Source: an uncultured Bacteriovoracaceae bacterium (GTDB taxonomy: Bacteria > Bdellovibrionota > Bacteriovoracia > Bacteriovoracales > Bacteriovoracaceae). Taken from it: a DNA stretch of 64,000 bases. The stretch lies in NCBI GenBank assembly GCA_950054155.1, contig CATLOT010000010.1:1-64000 (forward strand), read 5' to 3'. Each line of letters begins with the position of its first letter. The first letter of the stretch is position 1. Shown piece by piece: positions 42,285 to 51,922 of the stretch. The notes under the pieces were generated by a model. The model had not been told where the DNA came from. It made no database searches and saw only the letters and a list, made by a program, of their open reading frames with translations. The translations under genes were made by a program, and so were the position numbers.

Positions 42285-44198
42285 CTAATCTAGAAGATCA
42301 AAAGCTGATTGCATAATTTTATTAAAAGATTTGCTCTCTTTTTTGAAAGTGGGGATTCCCTCTAAGAAATGTTCTCTTTGTATATCGGCAATGCGCAGAT
42401 AAAAGGGCAGTGAGGTATTTTTATCTGAGAGGTAAAGGATAGGAATGTCCTTAAAGAATTGGCGAACCTTTCTTGCGAGTTCTTCAGGGCTAAAGTCATT
42501 AATGCTTTGATCGATGATGAGAATTTGACTTTGGTTTGGCTTTCGCTTCACTCGCTCTTTGATATTATCGAGAGTCTCTTGAGCACTCTCTGATACACTT
42601 ATATGATGCCCACGATTTTGCAGAAGATCTTTAAGAGGAGTTGTGACATCACTATTATCCCCAACAATATGAATGAATTCATCTCCCAGATAGGGATGAA
42701 GTCGCTCTTCACCTTTCTTTAAGATAAGAGGCAAGTAAATGGTAAAGGTTGTTCCTTGTCCCTTGGTGCTTTGAACTTCAATGTGACCGTTGTGGCGCTG
42801 AATGATTCCTTGAACAACGCTAAGGCCAAGACCTGTGCCTTTATCAATATCTTTGGTCGTAAAGAAAGGTTCAAAGATTCTCTCTTTAACTTCTTCGCTC
42901 ATGCCAATGCCGTTATCTGTCACTTTAATTACGAGGTAGTCTCCAGCTTCTAACTGAGAAGGAGGGCTGTTGAAAAAGGCTTCAGAGCTTATAAAAATTT
43001 TAAGTTTGGGATTGCTGATACCGTCTAAGGCCTGAAGAGCATTATTTCCAAGGTTGAGGAGGACTTGCTTAAGTTGCGTTTTGTCTCCGTAGATATTTCC
43101 GTTAGGTGGGTCAATGAAGAGGTCAATGGTGACTTGGCTATTTCGAGCGGCACGAAGAATCTCAACGACATCTTGGATAGGAGATATTGGTGAGAATTGA
43201 TTAAAAATACCTTCTTCTTGTTTGGTGTAAATAAGGATTTGCTTAACAAGTTCTCGTGCGCGATCCACCAGGTGATTGGCGGTATTGAGGCGAGAAAGGG
43301 CGTCAGCATTATCAATGACTTCCTCTTCAATAAGAAAGAGAGCATTGTAAAGGCCTTGGAGTATATTGTTAAAATCGTGAGCGATGCCACTGGCCAGTGT
43401 TCCAAGGGCTTCCATTTTTTGAGATTGAAGAAGCTGATCTTGAAAAGCTTTTCTTTGAATGACCTCTCTTCTAATTTTCTCTTGCATGAGGTTGAGGTTT
43501 GAGGCGAGTTCATCGAGCTCATCTGCCTTTTCCTGAGGGGCGCGATTGAGCACCAGCTGCTTGCCAATATTATCAAGACTCGTCTCACGGGCAAAGCGGC
43601 TAACGGCGATCAAATGTTTTGAAACAAGGACATTAAAGATAAAGAGAATAAAGAGGGAGACGATAAAAGTCTTAGCTCCTTGAGAAAGGAGGATAATGAG
43701 AACACGGGACTTGAGAGAATTCACGACAGGGCTGATGTCACTAATGATTCTTAGCGTGCCAAGATTAATTTCCTTTCCCTCTCTTTGATAGATGATGGGG
43801 TAGTTGGTCACGATCTCTTTAAAAGAGCGCACATTCTTACTTAATTTAATGGGGTCATCATCTTTTGGAAAAATGGTGAGGCTATTAACCGTTTCAATCT
43901 CAAGTAGACCCTTGAGCTGAATTTGAATCTGCTCATTATTAATATTCCAAAGGTTTTGGGCCAGTGATTCGAGTTGGGTGATTTTGATCTGATCGACGGT
44001 GTCGTAAATATTTTTCAGGCCCGCTCTATAATCAAAGTATATCTGAATGCTGGTGAGAAAAATGGTGATAATGGTTGAAAAAAAGAGAATGGAATAAAGG
44101 AGTTTCTTTCCAAGCTCTGACCTTTTAAAAGGCGCACTTAAAAAGGGGAAGGCTTCACTTTTTAAGAAGCCTTTTATATTTTGGTCGTCTTGAGTCAC
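42285..44198 (-). CDS. Hybrid-type sensor histidine kinase with pseudo-receiver, in the resBC operon
   Basis: A 637-aa membrane kinase. Two helices (about 32-54 and 172-193) bracket a ~115-residue periplasmic domain. A linker precedes the HDFNN-type H-box ([12 protein letters not shown]274). The ATPase boxes are [16 protein letters not shown] and GTGLGLSVV. Residues about 510-637 have a receiver-like fold ([10 protein letters not shown] with a possible acceptor Asp) but weak acidic residues, so phosphorelay is doubtful. The start is GTG, 1 nt after the ccsA/resC stop. No response regulator is next to it. Confidence 0.85.
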   Translation of the reverse strand: MTQDDQNIKGFLKSEAFPFLSAPFKRSELGKKLLYSILFFSTIITIFLTSIQIYFDYRAGLKNIYDTVDQIKITQLESLAQNLWNINNEQIQIQLKGLLEIETVNSLTIFPKDDDPIKLSKNVRSFKEIVTNYPIIYQREGKEINLGTLRIISDISPVVNSLKSRVLIILLSQGAKTFIVSLFILFIFNVLVSKHLIAVSRFARETSLDNIGKQLVLNRAPQEKADELDELASNLNLMQEKIRREVIQRKAFQDQLLQSQKMEALGTLASGIAHDFNNILQGLYNALFLIEEEVIDNADALSRLNTANHLVDRARELVKQILIYTKQEEGIFNQFSPISPIQDVVEILRAARNSQVTIDLFIDPPNGNIYGDKTQLKQVLLNLGNNALQALDGISNPKLKIFISSEAFFNSPPSQLEAGDYLVIKVTDNGIGMSEEVKERIFEPFFTTKDIDKGTGLGLSVVQGIIQRHNGHIEVQSTKGQGTTFTIYLPLILKKGEERLHPYLGDEFIHIVGDNSDVTTPLKDLLQNRGHHISVSESAQETLDNIKERVKRKPNQSQILIIDQSINDFSPEELARKVRQFFKDIPILYLSDKNTSLPFYLRIADIQREHFLEGIPTFKKESKSFNKIMQSAFDLLD

Positions 44199-44199
44199 T

Positions 44200-45732
44200 T
44201 TATCCCATTACGGTTTCTGATTTCTTGCTGGTTAATACAATTATAACTGTTTGTACCAGAAAAAAGCTACCAAGAAAGACAGCGCCCCCTTCACTAAATC
44301 CGTAAGAATGCAGGCCAGAAGCGAGGATGTAATTGACTCCAAACCATGCCATCATAATTGACATAAATGCTCCTGCAACAAGAGGAATGAATCTCTTATT
44401 GGGAATCCATGAAGTGTAGCGGCCATGGAGGATCGCCATATAGATGACAAAAGCAATAAGACTCCACGTCTCTTTAGGGTCCCAGCCCCAAAAGCGGCCC
44501 CAGGAGTAATCGGCCCAGACACCACCAAGAATGATGCCCGCTCCAAGCATAATCGTGCCCCATTTGAGGGTCGTGTAGATATGATCGGCATAATAGACTT
44601 CGTCTGATTGAGTGAGCCCACCAAGCTTTCTTTTAATAAGAACCGTATTGGCCAAAATCCAGCTTAGAGCTAGTGCACCATAGGAGAGTATAATAGTTGT
44701 CACATGGGTCGAAAGCCAAAAGTTATCCCTTAAAACGGGTACGAGAGGGCTAATATTGTCAGAGAGCATGCCTGTGGCAAAGTTCATCATCATGAGGGTA
44801 CAGGCATTATACATGAGCCCCATGTAGACATAGACTTTCTCTTTCTTGAAGTGACCGACTACGAGGGACAAAAAGAGAGCGCCAAAGCCAGAAAAGAGAA
44901 CGGTCTCATACATATTGGTGATGGGAGCGCGCCCACTAATAAGAACTCTAAAGGTAATTAAAGCAAGCTGAAGAATGATCGTAAGAAAGCTTAATCCAAG
45001 GGCCCATTTAAATTTCTTAAAGAGCGTTAAAGCGGCTAGCGCCAAAAGAGTCACCACCATACTGACGATAGGAAGTCTCATTTTCATAAAGCGGTATTCA
45101 AGAAGGTGTTCAGTAGTCTTTTGATCTTCAAACCTCTTCACTTCATCGAAAATGACTTTTAAAAAGGGAGTAGAACTCACTTTCTTTGCCTCGCGAATTT
45201 TACCTTCGCTAAGAAATGCGGTTATCGGAATCCAGTCCACACGATCACCTGTGAGCGCGGGAAAGAGCCAGTTATTGCCGGTTGTGATTTCCTGATAGAT
45301 TGCCGCCTGATTAAGAAGCGTTTGAAAGGCCTTCTTCAAGCTATCTTGGTCTTTTGATTTTCTCACCTCACGCTGGAGGCGTGAGATTTCACCGGTGAGG
45401 CTTGCCAGAGGAATAGTCTTCTTTCCCTCTGGGAGGTTAAAGAATTTTTGAGCGTCCACATGATCGACGCGGGCTTCTAACTTTATCGGACTCTCAAGCC
45501 CCATGGCCTGCAGACTGAGAAGGCAATACGTTTGCACGGCGGAGAGGTTTTCATAACTCCTCTTACCCGTAAGATATTTCATGAGTTCACGTGCATGGAC
45601 GTAGAGTGGTTTGACTCGACCTCCCTGACGAATAGGAATCGCGCCTAATTTATCTTGGCAAAAGTAAGTTTGATCAATCTTTGCTTCGGCACTGAAAGTT
45701 AATAAGGCCGTTAAGAGAATAAGGAATTTCAT
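44200..45732 (-). CDS. resC: Cytochrome c maturation protein CcsA/ResC (System II)
   Basis: A 510-aa membrane protein that, with ResB, exports haem and attaches it to CxxCH motifs. The haem-handling tryptophan-rich motif SWGRFWGWDPKETWSL lies at about 405-425, with conserved histidines in flanking loops. It has an N-terminal signal (MKFLILLTALLTFSAEA) and a ~220-residue periplasmic domain before the first CcsA helix. This arrangement is longer than Bacillus ResC. It overlaps resB by 4 nt. Confidence 0.92.
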   Translation of the reverse strand: MKFLILLTALLTFSAEAKIDQTYFCQDKLGAIPIRQGGRVKPLYVHARELMKYLTGKRSYENLSAVQTYCLLSLQAMGLESPIKLEARVDHVDAQKFFNLPEGKKTIPLASLTGEISRLQREVRKSKDQDSLKKAFQTLLNQAAIYQEITTGNNWLFPALTGDRVDWIPITAFLSEGKIREAKKVSSTPFLKVIFDEVKRFEDQKTTEHLLEYRFMKMRLPIVSMVVTLLALAALTLFKKFKWALGLSFLTIILQLALITFRVLISGRAPITNMYETVLFSGFGALFLSLVVGHFKKEKVYVYMGLMYNACTLMMMNFATGMLSDNISPLVPVLRDNFWLSTHVTTIILSYGALALSWILANTVLIKRKLGGLTQSDEVYYADHIYTTLKWGTIMLGAGIILGGVWADYSWGRFWGWDPKETWSLIAFVIYMAILHGRYTSWIPNKRFIPLVAGAFMSIMMAWFGVNYILASGLHSYGFSEGGAVFLGSFFLVQTVIIVLTSKKSETVMG

Positions 45733-47378
45733 GCTAGGTCCTCTTCTTGAAGTGCCGCCATAAGGGGGGTCACTTTTTTTTTCTTCTTTTTCTTTCTAAA
45801 GTTGAGCCAGTAATGCCACATAGATCCAAGCACTAGCATAAGAGAGCCAGCATACTTAAAGGGTCTTCCGGGATCGACATTAACACTTAAAGTTGAACTA
45901 TAATTACCCTGACGGTCTTGGCTATAGCTTGCTTGATAGAAGGTGAAGCCAGAGTGTTTGAGGGGATTATTCATGTAAATATGATGATTGCTCGGGCCGT
46001 CTTCAGTGAAGAGCCTCACAAAAGACTCGTAACTTGCCGGGCGATTTGTTCCAGGGTCCTTATCCATTTTGAATTGGGTGAGAACAAACTCAAAGGGAAG
46101 AGTGAGGCTTTCTTTTTGTAAGCTAAAAACCACACGCTTACCATTAATGAGAAGTTGCACGGGAGTATCATTTGAGACCCAGTAACTATTGCCTTGAACA
46201 ATGAGTTCGAGGGAGCGGGTGTTTCCCTTAATCATTTCATTATTCTTTTGGATAGGGAGAACGCCTTCAGGAATATTGGCGGGCACATCTTTATCACTAT
46301 GCTCTTCAAGCACTAAATCAAAGCCCATCCAAGGCAACTGAAGGGGCTTACCCTTGGTGAGTTCATGGGAGGTCCACTTTTCTTCGTCGGCGATATAGTA
46401 AGCACTGGTCTTACCAAAGAGAAAGAGATTGGGTTTTTCTTCAAAGAGGGTCTTAGAAAAAATACGAAGATTGGCCCCGCGCTCGACTTGCTTTTGTTCA
46501 TTAAAGGGCCAAGGGCTAACATCGGGGAAGAAGGCCATGACCTTATCCCCGTGGTTAAAGGCTAAGAAGCGGTTGCCACTCTCTGCTTTTTGAATGGAGA
46601 TGTCGCGCTCTTCCGGTGTGAAACATTCACTCTTGGTGCGGTCCCAGAGGATGAGCTTACTTGGGTTGTTGCGGCCAAAACAAGGGGCCAAAGACTCTGG
46701 AAGGTAATGAACTGTGAGGGGCCCCATTGTTAGAGTTGATTCGTAGTCAACGCTCTCTGGATGAAGGCTAAGGGTAAATTCTTGCGCGACCATCTCATTT
46801 GCTACGGAGTACTTAGAGGAGTGGCGAGTATCAATGTTTGAGTAACTTCTCTTTTCTTTGATCCACTTAAAATTTTTGTCGGCAAAGGGTAGGTAACGAC
46901 CAAGTTCTATTCCTTGGTAAGTTTCACCCACTCTTGTTGCAAAGCCCGTATAAGGTAGCTTAAAGCTTACGACACGCCCTTCATCAGGAAACCTAATTTT
47001 GAGAACATCATCACTTAGAATCACTTCTCTATTGGGTGTGTTCGGAGGCAAGAGGAGCGAGCCATCAACACCTGCGTAATAAGTCATAAAGGAGCCCGCA
47101 CCAATAGTGACGAGGCCCGCGTGAATGGTATAGAAACCATAGAGGCGCTTCTTGGGTGGTAATCTTACAAAGACAGCAAAGACAATGGAAATACCCATGC
47201 CAGCTTGAATGAGCATGAAGAACCAGGTCTTATAAACAGTTCTATTAGCAAAGTCGGTTCCATAATAACTTTCAAAGAAAGTCCCCACGATCATGCCAAG
47301 GGCAAAGAGAGTGAGGATGATAACCGCGAATTTGAGCCCTCCGAGGGTGCGCTCAATTTTTGTAAAGTTAAAGTTCAC
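45729..47378 (-). CDS. resB: Cytochrome c maturation protein ResB/CcsB (System II)
   Basis: A 549-aa membrane protein, partner of ResC. Three N-terminal helices (about 13-32, 50-70, 80-100), a long periplasmic domain and a C-terminal helix near 505-525 match ResB/Ccs1. Conserved features include the N-terminal LGGLKFAVIIL and the C-terminal periplasmic block MNNPLKHSGFTFYQASY. It ends with a polylysine stretch (RKKKKKKKVTP) in the cytosol. The start is GTG 47378 behind AGGAG. Confidence 0.9.
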   Translation of the reverse strand: MNFNFTKIERTLGGLKFAVIILTLFALGMIVGTFFESYYGTDFANRTVYKTWFFMLIQAGMGISIVFAVFVRLPPKKRLYGFYTIHAGLVTIGAGSFMTYYAGVDGSLLLPPNTPNREVILSDDVLKIRFPDEGRVVSFKLPYTGFATRVGETYQGIELGRYLPFADKNFKWIKEKRSYSNIDTRHSSKYSVANEMVAQEFTLSLHPESVDYESTLTMGPLTVHYLPESLAPCFGRNNPSKLILWDRTKSECFTPEERDISIQKAESGNRFLAFNHGDKVMAFFPDVSPWPFNEQKQVERGANLRIFSKTLFEEKPNLFLFGKTSAYYIADEEKWTSHELTKGKPLQLPWMGFDLVLEEHSDKDVPANIPEGVLPIQKNNEMIKGNTRSLELIVQGNSYWVSNDTPVQLLINGKRVVFSLQKESLTLPFEFVLTQFKMDKDPGTNRPASYESFVRLFTEDGPSNHHIYMNNPLKHSGFTFYQASYSQDRQGNYSSTLSVNVDPGRPFKYAGSLMLVLGSMWHYWLNFRKKKKKKKVTPLMAALQEEDLA

Positions 47379-47405
47379 TTAAGGACTCCTAAGGTTTGAT
47401 TATTC

Positions 47406-48086
47406 TTACCATGTATAGAAGAGGTAAACAAGGCCATAGAGCAGTGGTTGATGCAAGAGATAGATATACAAGCTGTGTTTGCTGGTCAAAGTAATAAACC
47501 TTATAGAGGGAAGGGTGACCTGATGGAGCCCAAAGTTCTTAGCCGCCATGCCAAGGAGCACCACGCCCATCCAAGGAAGAGCTGGGATGTAGTCCAGGGA
47601 GGCATGTTCCAATTTTATCCAAGGCCAGCGGTAGCCCCAAAGAAGGGGGGCTAGTATTATCAAGGAGAAGGTGAGGGCGGTTCTTGGCCTAGCGCGAAAT
47701 GGTACGGCAAAGAATGAACAGATCGCAATACAGTGCAGAGTCCCAAAGTAAATCCAGCGCGAGGGATAGGCAAAGTAAGTGAAGAGGGTAATGAGTGCAG
47801 CGCAAAATACAATCTTTCCCACGCGTTTAAAGAACTTCTGAGTATTGAGACCTTTTTCAAAACTTATTTCAAAGCTCATACCCATCGAAAAGAGAAAGAG
47901 AAAGACGATCACGCGGGGGAAGCTCCACCAAAAGAGGTTCCTCTGAAAGTCGATCTGGGCAAAACCAAAAATTTTGAGATCAAAGGAGAGGTGAAAAATG
48001 ACCATGAGATACACGGCAAGAGCACGGGTGTAGTCAACCAGGGGAAAGCGGGAATTTCTTTTGTCGGTATCTTGTAACTGATTCAT
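47406..48086 (-). CDS. DUF1624/heparan-glucosaminide-acetyltransferase-like membrane protein
   Basis: A 226-aa inner-membrane protein with about seven helices. The start of the family signature is visible: FPLVDYTRALAVYLMVIFHLSFDL, where the histidine is the conserved one, and the C-terminal SLYIYLLHQPLLYGL resembles acyltransferase-3 membrane proteins. It may transfer acetyl groups across the membrane to a sugar; the substrate is unknown. I chose ATG 48086; a longer frame to 48176 overlaps the divergent acylase gene. Located 27 nt downstream of the resB start on the same strand, in the opposite direction of flow, so it is the gene upstream of resB. Confidence 0.75.
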   Translation of the reverse strand: MNQLQDTDKRNSRFPLVDYTRALAVYLMVIFHLSFDLKIFGFAQIDFQRNLFWWSFPRVIVFLFLFSMGMSFEISFEKGLNTQKFFKRVGKIVFCAALITLFTYFAYPSRWIYFGTLHCIAICSFFAVPFRARPRTALTFSLIILAPLLWGYRWPWIKLEHASLDYIPALPWMGVVLLGMAAKNFGLHQVTLPSIRFITLTSKHSLYIYLLHQPLLYGLVYLFYTW

Positions 48087-48129
48087 AATAGAAGTTCTCT
48101 TATTGTAACCCCCATTAAAGAGGGAATGA

Positions 48130-50451
48130 ATGAAAAAGTTTTTGCTTATTGCTATTGGTGTTTTGACAAGTGTCACTCTCTTGATTCTAGCGACGCTCTT
48201 CGCTCTGCCCCAAAAGGGAGTGCCTCAGTATAGTGGTAAGGCCGACCTTGTCGATTTAAAGGCGCCAGTAAAAGTGAGCTACGATAAAGTTGGCATCCCT
48301 CATATAAAGGCCGAAAGTGAGCAAGATGCCTATCGAGCTCTTGGCTACGTTATGGCCCAAGACCGCCTCCTCCAAATGGATCTCATTAGACGGGTGGCGA
48401 CTGGTCGCCTGGCTGAATTGGTAGGGGAAAAGGCCCTTAAAAGTGATAAGCTCTTTCGGACCCTCGCTCTTACGAGAAATTATCAGCTGCAAAAAGAGCA
48501 AGGTCTTCTCGACCCTGCGATTGAATCATCCCTGCTTGCTTTTATTGGGGGAGTTAATGACTTTATTAAGAGAGGCCAGTTTCCCTTTGAATACCTGTTA
48601 TTGGGAAGTGATCCCGCGCCCTTCACAGTTGAAGACTCCTATTCGATTCTTGGTTACATGGCCTATAGTTTTGCTATGGGGCTTAAGGCTGATCTCTTCT
48701 ACGAATCTCTTGAGCAAGGGGAAGATCTCAAGGCCTATCCTGCAAAGAAGAGAATGAGTTTTGAAGAGACTCTCTTTTACAAAGGTCATCAATTTGCTCA
48801 GGACTCCATTGGTCTCTTTACAGGTTCAAACGCCTGGGTTCTCGCTAAAGAGAGAACAAAGAAAGGGCAGGCGCCTCTTTTAGCGAGTGATCCTCATGTG
48901 CGCTTTTCAAGTCCTGGTCTTTGGTATGAGGCCCATGTGAAGTGGCCTCACGGTGAATTTTATGGCCACTTTGTGCCGTTACTTCCCTTCGCGGCCATGG
49001 TCCACAATAAGACTCACGGCTGGGGCGTCACCATTAGTTATATCGATGATATGGATTTCTCTTATGAGCGGCTCCAAGAAGGCAAAGTCATAAGTCTTGA
49101 TGGAAAGTCTCCTTTAGAGACCCTCGAGAGTGAAATCAAAATCAAAGGGGAGGAACCCCTTAAGTGGCAAGTCCAATTTGGGCCACGTGGTCCTCTCATT
49201 GATCATGTTCTTACGAACGCTCTTAAGAAAGAGTCTTTTTTAAACTTTAAAGAAGGCGAGAGGCTTTCCATGAAGTGGGGTCATTATAATCCTCAAAATA
49301 ATGGCATGAAGACACTGTATTACGCGCAAAGAGCAAAGAGCGTGAAAGAATTTGAAAAGGCCATGACTTATGCGGGTTCTCCCGGTCTCAATATTATTTA
49401 CGCCCATAAAGAAGCCAATCATATCGCGCGCTATATCGTTGGTACTCAGTATGAAAGGGTTGGGGTGCGCTCGCGTGAAGTCAATAAGGGCTGGCTCTTA
49501 AGTAAGGACTCTTCAAAGCACTGGAGAGATGTACCCTTTGAGCAAAGACCTCATTTAAGAAATCCTGCTAAAGGAGTGATTGTCAGCGCCAATCAAAAAC
49601 CAGAAGACACAGCTGATCAGTTTGCGGGTTATTTTCATCCCATGGACCGCTACCATACCATTCACCATCTGCTTGAAGGTCAGGAGAAATGGGATAGTGA
49701 AGAGATGAAAGTGGTGCAAACTGCGAATACAAATGTCTTCTTCTTTAGTCATCGCGATCGTATTGGCGAGGTTATTTTAAAAGAAGAGCTTAGCGAATAT
49801 GAGAGAGGAGTCGCTCTTTGGTTTATGAAGTGGAACGGACTCTCTGAGGCCCAAAGCGGCGAGGCCCTGCTCTATTATAAGTTTATTGAATTCTTTAGAC
49901 GAGCGGCCTTTGCTGAGTTAAGTGAAAGTCAATTTCAACACTACTGTGGGCTCAATGATTTTAGCTTCGCTGTTTTTAGAAGGCTTTATGAAGAGCGCTA
50001 TCGTGAGTTTATTTCCCTTAGCTTTAAAAAGGCAGTGGCCCAATTAAGAAAGAGCTATGGAGAGGATTTTAAGGGGTGGCAACTTGGTCGTGAGCATACC
50101 TTAACTTTTCCCCATCCTCTTGGAAAGGCCTCAGCGTTGCTGGCAAAAATGCTGGATCATGGGCCTTATCCCATTGACGGAGGCTTTCATCAGATCAATC
50201 ACATGAGGGAAGTGGGCTGTAAGAGTGGCCTTAAAGTAGAGGCCGGTCCTTCAACGAGGCGTATCGTTGATTTTGAAAATCCACGCGAAAGTCTAGGGAT
50301 CTTACCGATGGGTAATAGTGGTCATCGTGGGAGTCCCTTTCTCTTTAATCAGTGGCCTCTCTTTAAAGAGGGCAAGTATCGCGCTCAATTGATGAGAGAG
50401 CTTAAAGAGTCAGAACTTCACAGTGAATTAGTTATTCATCCGAAAAAGTAA
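48130..50451 (+). CDS. Penicillin-acylase (S45) family Ntn hydrolase
   Basis: A 773-aa exported or membrane-anchored amidohydrolase that self-cleaves into alpha and beta chains. The N-terminal helix (about 4-27) is a signal or anchor. The alpha chain shows DKVGIPHIKAESEQDAYRALGY and AQDRLLQMDLIRR. Cleavage before S233 (TGS-NAW) would free the nucleophile. The beta chain shows ASDPHV and the WGVTISYIDDMD region. Family members hydrolyse acyl-homoserine lactones, beta-lactam side chains or other N-acyl compounds; the substrate is unknown. The 3' end overlaps the convergent TPK gene by 20 nt. Confidence 0.9.
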   Translation: MKKFLLIAIGVLTSVTLLILATLFALPQKGVPQYSGKADLVDLKAPVKVSYDKVGIPHIKAESEQDAYRALGYVMAQDRLLQMDLIRRVATGRLAELVGEKALKSDKLFRTLALTRNYQLQKEQGLLDPAIESSLLAFIGGVNDFIKRGQFPFEYLLLGSDPAPFTVEDSYSILGYMAYSFAMGLKADLFYESLEQGEDLKAYPAKKRMSFEETLFYKGHQFAQDSIGLFTGSNAWVLAKERTKKGQAPLLASDPHVRFSSPGLWYEAHVKWPHGEFYGHFVPLLPFAAMVHNKTHGWGVTISYIDDMDFSYERLQEGKVISLDGKSPLETLESEIKIKGEEPLKWQVQFGPRGPLIDHVLTNALKKESFLNFKEGERLSMKWGHYNPQNNGMKTLYYAQRAKSVKEFEKAMTYAGSPGLNIIYAHKEANHIARYIVGTQYERVGVRSREVNKGWLLSKDSSKHWRDVPFEQRPHLRNPAKGVIVSANQKPEDTADQFAGYFHPMDRYHTIHHLLEGQEKWDSEEMKVVQTANTNVFFFSHRDRIGEVILKEELSEYERGVALWFMKWNGLSEAQSGEALLYYKFIEFFRRAAFAELSESQFQHYCGLNDFSFAVFRRLYEERYREFISLSFKKAVAQLRKSYGEDFKGWQLGREHTLTFPHPLGKASALLAKMLDHGPYPIDGGFHQINHMREVGCKSGLKVEAGPSTRRIVDFENPRESLGILPMGNSGHRGSPFLFNQWPLFKEGKYRAQLMRELKESELHSELVIHPKK

Positions 50452-51040
50452 TGATGAGGGGCTGATCACTTGAAAGGCTAAAGCTGCCGTAGGCTTGGTT
50501 ACTGAGACCTAAGCTTGAAAGTGGTGAAAGGGTGAATTCACCTTGGTACTTTATTTCGCCACTGAGTTTGAGTGAGGCTAAGTTTAAGCTAAAGACACTG
50601 ACGAGGGCGTGGGCCTGAAATTCATTTTCGCCCGTGGCAATCGCCGCTCTCCTTTGGCCTGTCTCGTCATAAAAGGTAAAGCGGTGGTGATTTGAGGCCA
50701 CAACTTTACAGGCCTCCCCCAAATTGGCCAATTGATGATCTAAGCGCTCCCCATAGAGACCATAACAGTGAAAGTGGAGACTCTCTTCGTCTTTAAACCT
50801 ATCAAGAGCAAGGGCGAAGTCGCTTACGTCTTTATCTTCTGGAAAGTGGTGATCAAGAGTGGCTTTTGAACTGTCGCCATCGCCGATACTAAAGAGGAGG
50901 GGATGATCGGGTAGCTCAAGCTGTTCTTTATGAAGGAGTCCTCCATCAATAAATACTATCGGCGCATTCTTGGGGTGAAGGGAAATGCTGCAAAGTGATG
51001 TTGGACCAAGAAGAATGATGGGGCTGTTGTTTGAATTCAT
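50432..51040 (-). CDS. Thiamine pyrophosphokinase
   Basis: A 202-aa enzyme transferring pyrophosphate from ATP to thiamine. The TPK motifs are FIDGG, SIGDGDSS (GDfDS-like), DVSDFALAL (the KDxTD helix) and GLYGERLDHQLANL. The C-terminal ~80 residues form the beta-sheet substrate domain. There is no Shine-Dalgarno sequence; a perfect TATAAT (minus strand, 51052-51047) stands 6 nt before the ATG, suggesting a leaderless mRNA. Confidence 0.85.
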   Translation of the reverse strand: MNSNNSPIILLGPTSLCSISLHPKNAPIVFIDGGLLHKEQLELPDHPLLFSIGDGDSSKATLDHHFPEDKDVSDFALALDRFKDEESLHFHCYGLYGERLDHQLANLGEACKVVASNHHRFTFYDETGQRRAAIATGENEFQAHALVSVFSLNLASLKLSGEIKYQGEFTLSPLSSLGLSNQAYGSFSLSSDQPLIITFSDE

Positions 51041-51046
51041 ATGGCC

Positions 51047-51052
51047 ATTATA
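51047..51052 (-). promoter_or_regulatory. -10 element directly before the TPK gene
   Basis: A perfect TATAAT, 6 nt from the ATG. The -35 region is not well matched. Predicts a transcript starting at the ATG. Confidence 0.45.
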
Positions 51053-51153
51053 GGGGTGTCAGGGGGAATAAGTTAGTAAAATTGTTGCCGTCTTTTTCAT
51101 TGAGAGGTAAATTAGGGGTATTCAAATTGGCACATGAGAATTGGGAGGATGCG

Positions 51154-51459
51154 TTGTTTAAGACTACAGCACTCGTTATTGGATTATCTTTAATTACTTT
51201 TTCTTCAACGGCAGCGGACGCTGCGCGCGGACAAACTCTTTATAAGACTTGTATTCAGTGCCATGGGGAAGATGGTCGCGGAAATCCTGATCAAGAAGCT
51301 CCGAGAATTGCCGGCCAATATGATTGGTATATTATTTCAAGTATTGAGCAATTTAAGGCCGGTGTTGAACGCAAGAACCCTAAAATGTTACCCTATATTA
51401 AGAATTTATCGAGCACCGATATTGAAGACCTCGCCGCTTATATCAGCAAGATGAAATAG
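51154..51459 (+). CDS. Class I c-type cytochrome (c553-like)
   Basis: A 101-aa periplasmic electron carrier. The signal peptide (FKTTALVIGLSLITFSSTAADA) precedes the haem-binding CIQCH at 33-37. M78 in NPKMLPY is the likely axial ligand, followed by the C-terminal helix DIEDLAAYISKM. TTG 51154 follows GGGAGG with 5-nt spacing and gives a clean signal peptide; the frame is open to 51031 but the upstream residues do not fit a secreted protein. A substrate for the ResBC system in this window. Confidence 0.9.
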   Translation: MFKTTALVIGLSLITFSSTAADAARGQTLYKTCIQCHGEDGRGNPDQEAPRIAGQYDWYIISSIEQFKAGVERKNPKMLPYIKNLSSTDIEDLAAYISKMK

Positions 51460-51478
51460 ACTTAAGAAAAGGGAATAC

Positions 51479-51922
51479 ATGAGCCTCAATTTTTTTAGTG
51501 CAGACAAACCCAAGGAAATGAAGAGGGTTTACGAGTACACTATCGACGCCTTCAGTGACACACCAGACTTTAATTGGAATCTTGATGAGATTAAAAGGGA
51601 AGTGAAGGATGGCTGGAGTCTTTATGGTGTTACTAATGAAGACGAAGAAATTGTGGCCGCTGTTTTCTTTAGAAAGGATGATAACTCTCTCCTGACAAAG
51701 AACACGGGCTTAAAAATAAATCATCAAGGTGCTGGCTATAATCATCTGATCAAGGAATTCTTTGAAAGAAAAGCAAAGGAACTTGGGGTCGGCTCTATTA
51801 AGCACTATTGTCGAATTGATAACTTTCGTATGTATTCTCTCAACGAAAGTCATGGCTATGCTAAAACGGCAAATACCATTGAAGATGGTCAAATTGTCGA
51901 ATGGGAAAAGCTACTCGCTTAA
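51479..51922 (+). CDS. GNAT-family N-acetyltransferase
   Basis: A 147-aa protein with GNAT beta strands (GVTNEDEEIVAAVFFR), an acetyl-CoA loop (INHQGAGYNHLIKEFFERKAKE) and a C-terminal NESHGYAKT block. AAGGG precedes the ATG, 19 nt after the cytochrome gene. Substrate unknown. Its TAA stop shares TTAA (51919-51922) with the convergent gene. Confidence 0.8.
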   Translation: MSLNFFSADKPKEMKRVYEYTIDAFSDTPDFNWNLDEIKREVKDGWSLYGVTNEDEEIVAAVFFRKDDNSLLTKNTGLKINHQGAGYNHLIKEFFERKAKELGVGSIKHYCRIDNFRMYSLNESHGYAKTANTIEDGQIVEWEKLLA

